Shown here one piece after another: positions 6,938-8,928 of a stretch of 8,928 nucleotides of DNA. Source of the stretch: an uncultured Ruminococcus sp. (GTDB lineage: Bacteria; Bacillota; Clostridia; Oscillospirales; Acutalibacteraceae); assembly GCA_902773045.1 (NCBI GenBank), contig CACYDE010000139.1, forward strand, positions 1 to 8,928, written 5' to 3'. Under the pieces are notes generated by a model, which did no database searches, was not told the origin of the DNA, and saw nothing but the letters and a program-made list of their open reading frames with translations. The first letter of the stretch is position 1. Every line of letters starts with the position of its first letter. Made by a program: the position numbers and the translations under genes.

Positions 6938-8269
6938 TCAGGCATAGTGATACTTATTCCTGTTCTTCACAAGACAAGCTGATGTCAGGATAAGTGCAAG
7001 AATATCCGAAACGACTACCGACCACCATATACCGTTAAGCCCGAAAGCAAGTGGCAGAAACAGGACGCACAGCACCTGAAACACAAGTGTCCTTGCAAAA
7101 GAAATAAGAGCCGAAATAAGACCGTCATTCAGTGCGGTAAAGAAGCTCGAACCGTATATATTAAACCCGCACACAATAAACATTATCGAGCAGATACAAA
7201 ATGCGTGTACTGTCATTTCAAGAAGCTCTGCGTCATATCCGACAAAGAGCTTTCCGAGCGGCGCTGCCAACAGCTCTGCCGCAGAAAACATTACTAAAGA
7301 CATGATCCCGATTATTGTAAGGCTCTTGTGGAGAAGTCCTTTTAACTCGCTGTGATTACCCGCTCCGTGATGATAACCCACAACAGGTGCGCTTCCGACC
7401 GAGTATCCGATAAACGCGGCGATGAAAATGAAATTTACATACATCAGCACCCCATAGGTAGAAACGCCGTCCTCTCCGGCGAGCTTCATAAGCTGAAAAT
7501 TGTACAGCATACTTACGATCGAAAGTGAGATATTTGACATAAATTCCGATGAGCCGTTTGTACAGGTCTTAATGACAACTCTTCCGTCAAAGCTCGTTTT
7601 CCCGAGCCGCAGCTTGCTTTTGTTTGGAAGAATGAAATATATCAAGGGTATGACGCCGCCGACTGCCTGTGATATCGCCGTTGCTGTTGCCGCGCCTGCA
7701 ATGCCCCAGCCGAACACGGCCATAAACAGCCAATCGAGGAGCATATTTGTCAGCCCCGCAGCCACCGTTATGATAAGCCCGAAATTCGGCTTTTCCGCCG
7801 TTACAAGAAAGCTCTGGAATACATTCTGGAGCATAAACGCCGTGAGAGCAAGCAGAATTATTCTGCCGTATTCGACACAATAGGGCATCATCTCCTCCGA
7901 TGCACCGAGAAGTCTTGCCATCGGCTCGACAAAGAGTATTCCGAAAACCGAGAACAGCAGACCTAAGATAATAATGATATATATCAGCAGTGAAAATATG
8001 CTGTTAGCCTTCTTATCACTTCCGAGCCCGAAGGTCATTGCCACAAGCGCGCTTCCGCCCGTGCCGATCATAAAGCCCACCGTGCCGAGTATCATAAGGA
8101 ACGGCATGATAAGATTTATCGCCGCAAACGGCGTTTTGCCGACATAATTTGAAACGAAAAAACCGTCGACCACACCGTAAACAGATGTAAATATCATCAT
8201 AACTATCGAAGGGAACGTAAACCGCAGCAGTCTTCCGTAAGTGAAGTGATCGGATAACTGTATATTCAT
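6938..8269 (-). CDS. MATE-family multidrug efflux transporter (MepA-like)
   Basis: This 443-residue inner-membrane protein has about 12 hydrophobic helices in two similar halves, the normal length for MATE pumps, which export cationic drugs in exchange for Na+ or H+. Family features visible are the VVDGFFVSNYVG segment (33-44), GFMIGTGGSALVA (65-77), TAEKPNFG (157-164), NMLLDW (175-180), the GxxGAAxATAxSQ stretch (187-201) and, in the second half, SVGSAPVVGYHHGAGN (290-305). The early MIGTGGSALVA block is characteristic of the MepA branch. The ATG at 8269 overlaps the stop of the marR-type gene as ATGA, so translation is probably coupled; a GGAG at about 8283-8287 is somewhat far. The pair MarR repressor then MATE pump matches the organisation of Staphylococcus aureus mepR-mepA, which suggests drug-induced derepression. 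The actual substrates cannot be read from the sequence. Confidence 0.93.
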   Translation of the reverse strand: MNIQLSDHFTYGRLLRFTFPSIVMMIFTSVYGVVDGFFVSNYVGKTPFAAINLIMPFLMILGTVGFMIGTGGSALVAMTFGLGSDKKANSIFSLLIYIIIILGLLFSVFGILFVEPMARLLGASEEMMPYCVEYGRIILLALTAFMLQNVFQSFLVTAEKPNFGLIITVAAGLTNMLLDWLFMAVFGWGIAGAATATAISQAVGGVIPLIYFILPNKSKLRLGKTSFDGRVVIKTCTNGSSEFMSNISLSIVSMLYNFQLMKLAGEDGVSTYGVLMYVNFIFIAAFIGYSVGSAPVVGYHHGAGNHSELKGLLHKSLTIIGIMSLVMFSAAELLAAPLGKLFVGYDAELLEMTVHAFCICSIMFIVCGFNIYGSSFFTALNDGLISALISFARTLVFQVLCVLFLPLAFGLNGIWWSVVVSDILALILTSACLVKNRNKYHYA

Positions 8270-8691
8270 AGCTTTTCTATCTTCTCCTTCATATCGTTAT
8301 GATAGCTGCGGTTAAGTGCTAAGAAGCGGTCAATGTCCTCAGCCGACCAGCCTTCAAATATCTCCTGCTCGATCTGTATCAACCGTCCCGCAGTCCTTTC
8401 GGAAAGCTCCTCGCCCTCTGCGGTAAGAAACACCCTCACATTTCTTTTATCTCCCGATCTAAGCTCAACAAGCCCATTTTCCACCATTTTATGAAGCGCT
8501 GAATTTATCGTGGACTTTGTGATACCTGTTTTCTTATACAAGCAGCTTTGATTACAGCCGCTGCCATCATAGCACAAAACATATAAGATATTCATTTCCG
8601 TTTCAGTCACCCCGAGCTTTATGGAAGCGTCACGGTAGAGGCTGTCGATAGAGCCGAGAATACTGTACAGTTCATTCAGTTTAGTATCCAT
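8266..8691 (-). CDS. MarR-family transcriptional repressor
   Basis: This 141-residue protein has a MarR winged helix-turn-helix. The N-terminal helix (about 1-27) would dimerise, followed by the core (VTETEMNILYVL) and the recognition region (YKKTGITKSTINSALHKMVENGLV, about 52-75). The wing contains the SGDKRNVRVFLTAEGEEL segment with the conserved D-x-R pattern (Asp81, Arg83). The C-terminal helices (about 95-141) complete the dimer interface. The ATG at 8691-8689 is preceded by GGGGGAAAG with good spacing. It is the first gene of a two-gene unit with the MATE pump, and two palindromic sites lie in its promoter, so it most likely represses itself and the pump until a ligand binds. Cys40, Cys46 and Cys50 cluster around the helix-turn-helix, which could allow redox sensing, but this is not a recognised OhrR pattern. 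Confidence 0.92.
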   Translation of the reverse strand: MDTKLNELYSILGSIDSLYRDASIKLGVTETEMNILYVLCYDGSGCNQSCLYKKTGITKSTINSALHKMVENGLVELRSGDKRNVRVFLTAEGEELSERTAGRLIQIEQEIFEGWSAEDIDRFLALNRSYHNDMKEKIEKL

Positions 8692-8703
8692 ACTTTCCCC
8701 CTA

Positions 8704-8743
8704 TGTACGATTTCGTATATTATCATATTACGAAACCGTACAT
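8704..8743. promoter_or_regulatory. Two MarR operators forming a large inverted repeat
   Basis: TACGATTTCGTA (8706-8717) and TACGAAACCGTA (8729-8740) are each short palindromes of the type TACG-N4-CGTA. Their centres are 23 bp apart, about two helical turns. Together with flanking bases (ATGTACG and CGTACAT) they also form one long inverted repeat. One site lies in the -35/-10 spacer and the other at the expected start point, so a bound repressor would block RNA polymerase. Confidence 0.8.
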
Positions 8744-8750
8744 TTGTCAA
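8722..8750 (-). promoter_or_regulatory. Promoter of the marR-MATE unit
   Basis: On the minus strand, a perfect -35 TTGACA (8750-8745), a 17-bp spacer and a -10 TATGAT (8727-8722). The start site should fall near 8715, giving a short leader of about 24 nt before the ATG at 8691. Confidence 0.85.
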
Positions 8751-8757
8751 TAGTTTT

Positions 8758-8785
8758 TTCACAGATTGGCAATATAACATATAAT
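8758..8785 (+). promoter_or_regulatory. Possible rightward promoter
   Basis: TTCACA (8758-8763) and a perfect TATAAT (8780-8785) are 16 bp apart on the plus strand, back to back with the marR promoter. No gene is certain downstream. An AAAGGAG (8874-8880) precedes an ATG at 8884 that stays open to the window edge, but its product (MPVSAEQGGGRRHTG) looks like repeat sequence read by chance. Confidence 0.3.
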
Positions 8786-8794
8786 GCAGATGTC

Positions 8795-8834
8795 AAAAAC
8801 AAGCATTCCGACGGAGATGATCCGAGGGAATGCT
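8795..8834 (-). terminator. Terminator-like hairpin upstream of the marR promoter
   Basis: AGCATTCC (8802-8809) pairs with GGAATGCT (8827-8834); inside, CGGA (8812-8815) pairs with TCCG (8821-8824) around GATGA, with a two-base internal loop on each side. On the minus strand the stem is followed by TGTTTTTGA, so it would terminate a leftward transcript coming from beyond the right edge. Confidence 0.55.
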
Positions 8835-8883
8835 GTACGGTCAATTATAGCAATCCAAATAAATAGACGGACAAAAGGAGACG

Positions 8884-8928
8884 ATGCCGGTAAGTGCAGA
8901 GCAAGGCGGAGGACGAAGGCATACTGGC
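8884..8928. repeat. Partial sequence resembling the centre of the MITE-like element
   Basis: GACGAAGGCATACTGGC (8912-8928) matches GACGCAGGAATACTGCC (977-993) at 14 of 17 positions, in the same orientation. Further left, TGCCG and GCAGAGCA are also like the left arm (TGCCGAAGATGCGCAGCAG). The unit is cut by the window edge, so its extent is unknown. Confidence 0.35.

Noticed and set aside
7500..7883. Open frames on either strand within the MATE gene
   Set aside because: They are shadows of the MATE coding sequence, which has full family motifs and length.

Overview
The window looks like chromosomal DNA from a low-to-mid G+C Firmicute of the class Clostridia, of gut Ruminococcus/Oscillospiraceae type. 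This rests on strong GGAGG-type ribosome binding sites, TTGACA/TATAAT promoters, FtsX/BceAB-like transporter genes next to a two-component system, and T-rich intrinsic terminators. The genus is an inference; no marker in the window fixes it.

Layout from left to right. (1) Positions 1-586, minus strand: the N-terminal 195 codons of a gene cut by the window edge. It encodes four membrane helices followed by the start of what looks like an S41 (C-terminal processing/tricorn-like) peptidase. Its promoter (653-681) is followed at once by a perfect 17-bp inverted repeat. (2) Positions 587-1240 hold no intact gene. They contain a frameshifted coding remnant (about 677-906), a 180-bp MITE-like element with long imperfect inverted repeats (907-1086), and a promoter plus leader hairpin for the next operon. 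(3) Positions 1241-6380, plus strand: a tight four-gene operon of ABC ATPase, two-module FtsX permease, OmpR-type response regulator and a histidine kinase with a single membrane helix. (4) Positions 6381-6834: a promoter, a class II tRNA-Leu(UAG), a strong bidirectional terminator and a weaker second one. (5) Positions 6938-8691, minus strand: a MarR-type repressor gene overlapping a MepA-like MATE efflux pump gene by 4 bp. The promoter contains two palindromic TACG..CGTA sites, as expected for autorepression. (6) Positions 8758-8928: a terminator-like hairpin, a possible rightward promoter, and a sequence resembling the middle of the MITE-like element, cut off by the window edge.

How the genes work together: the ABC/FtsX/RR/HK cassette has the gene content of a transporter-coupled stress-sensing module. 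The kinase has almost no sensor region of its own, so the permease, with two large extracellular domains, is the natural candidate for the sensing part. The MarR/MATE pair is a separate drug-responsive efflux unit organised like staphylococcal mepR-mepA. I see no CRISPR array, phage genes, integrase or toxin-antitoxin pair. The most unusual material is the mobile-repeat and decayed-gene region at 677-1086 and the dense regulatory architecture around three promoters.
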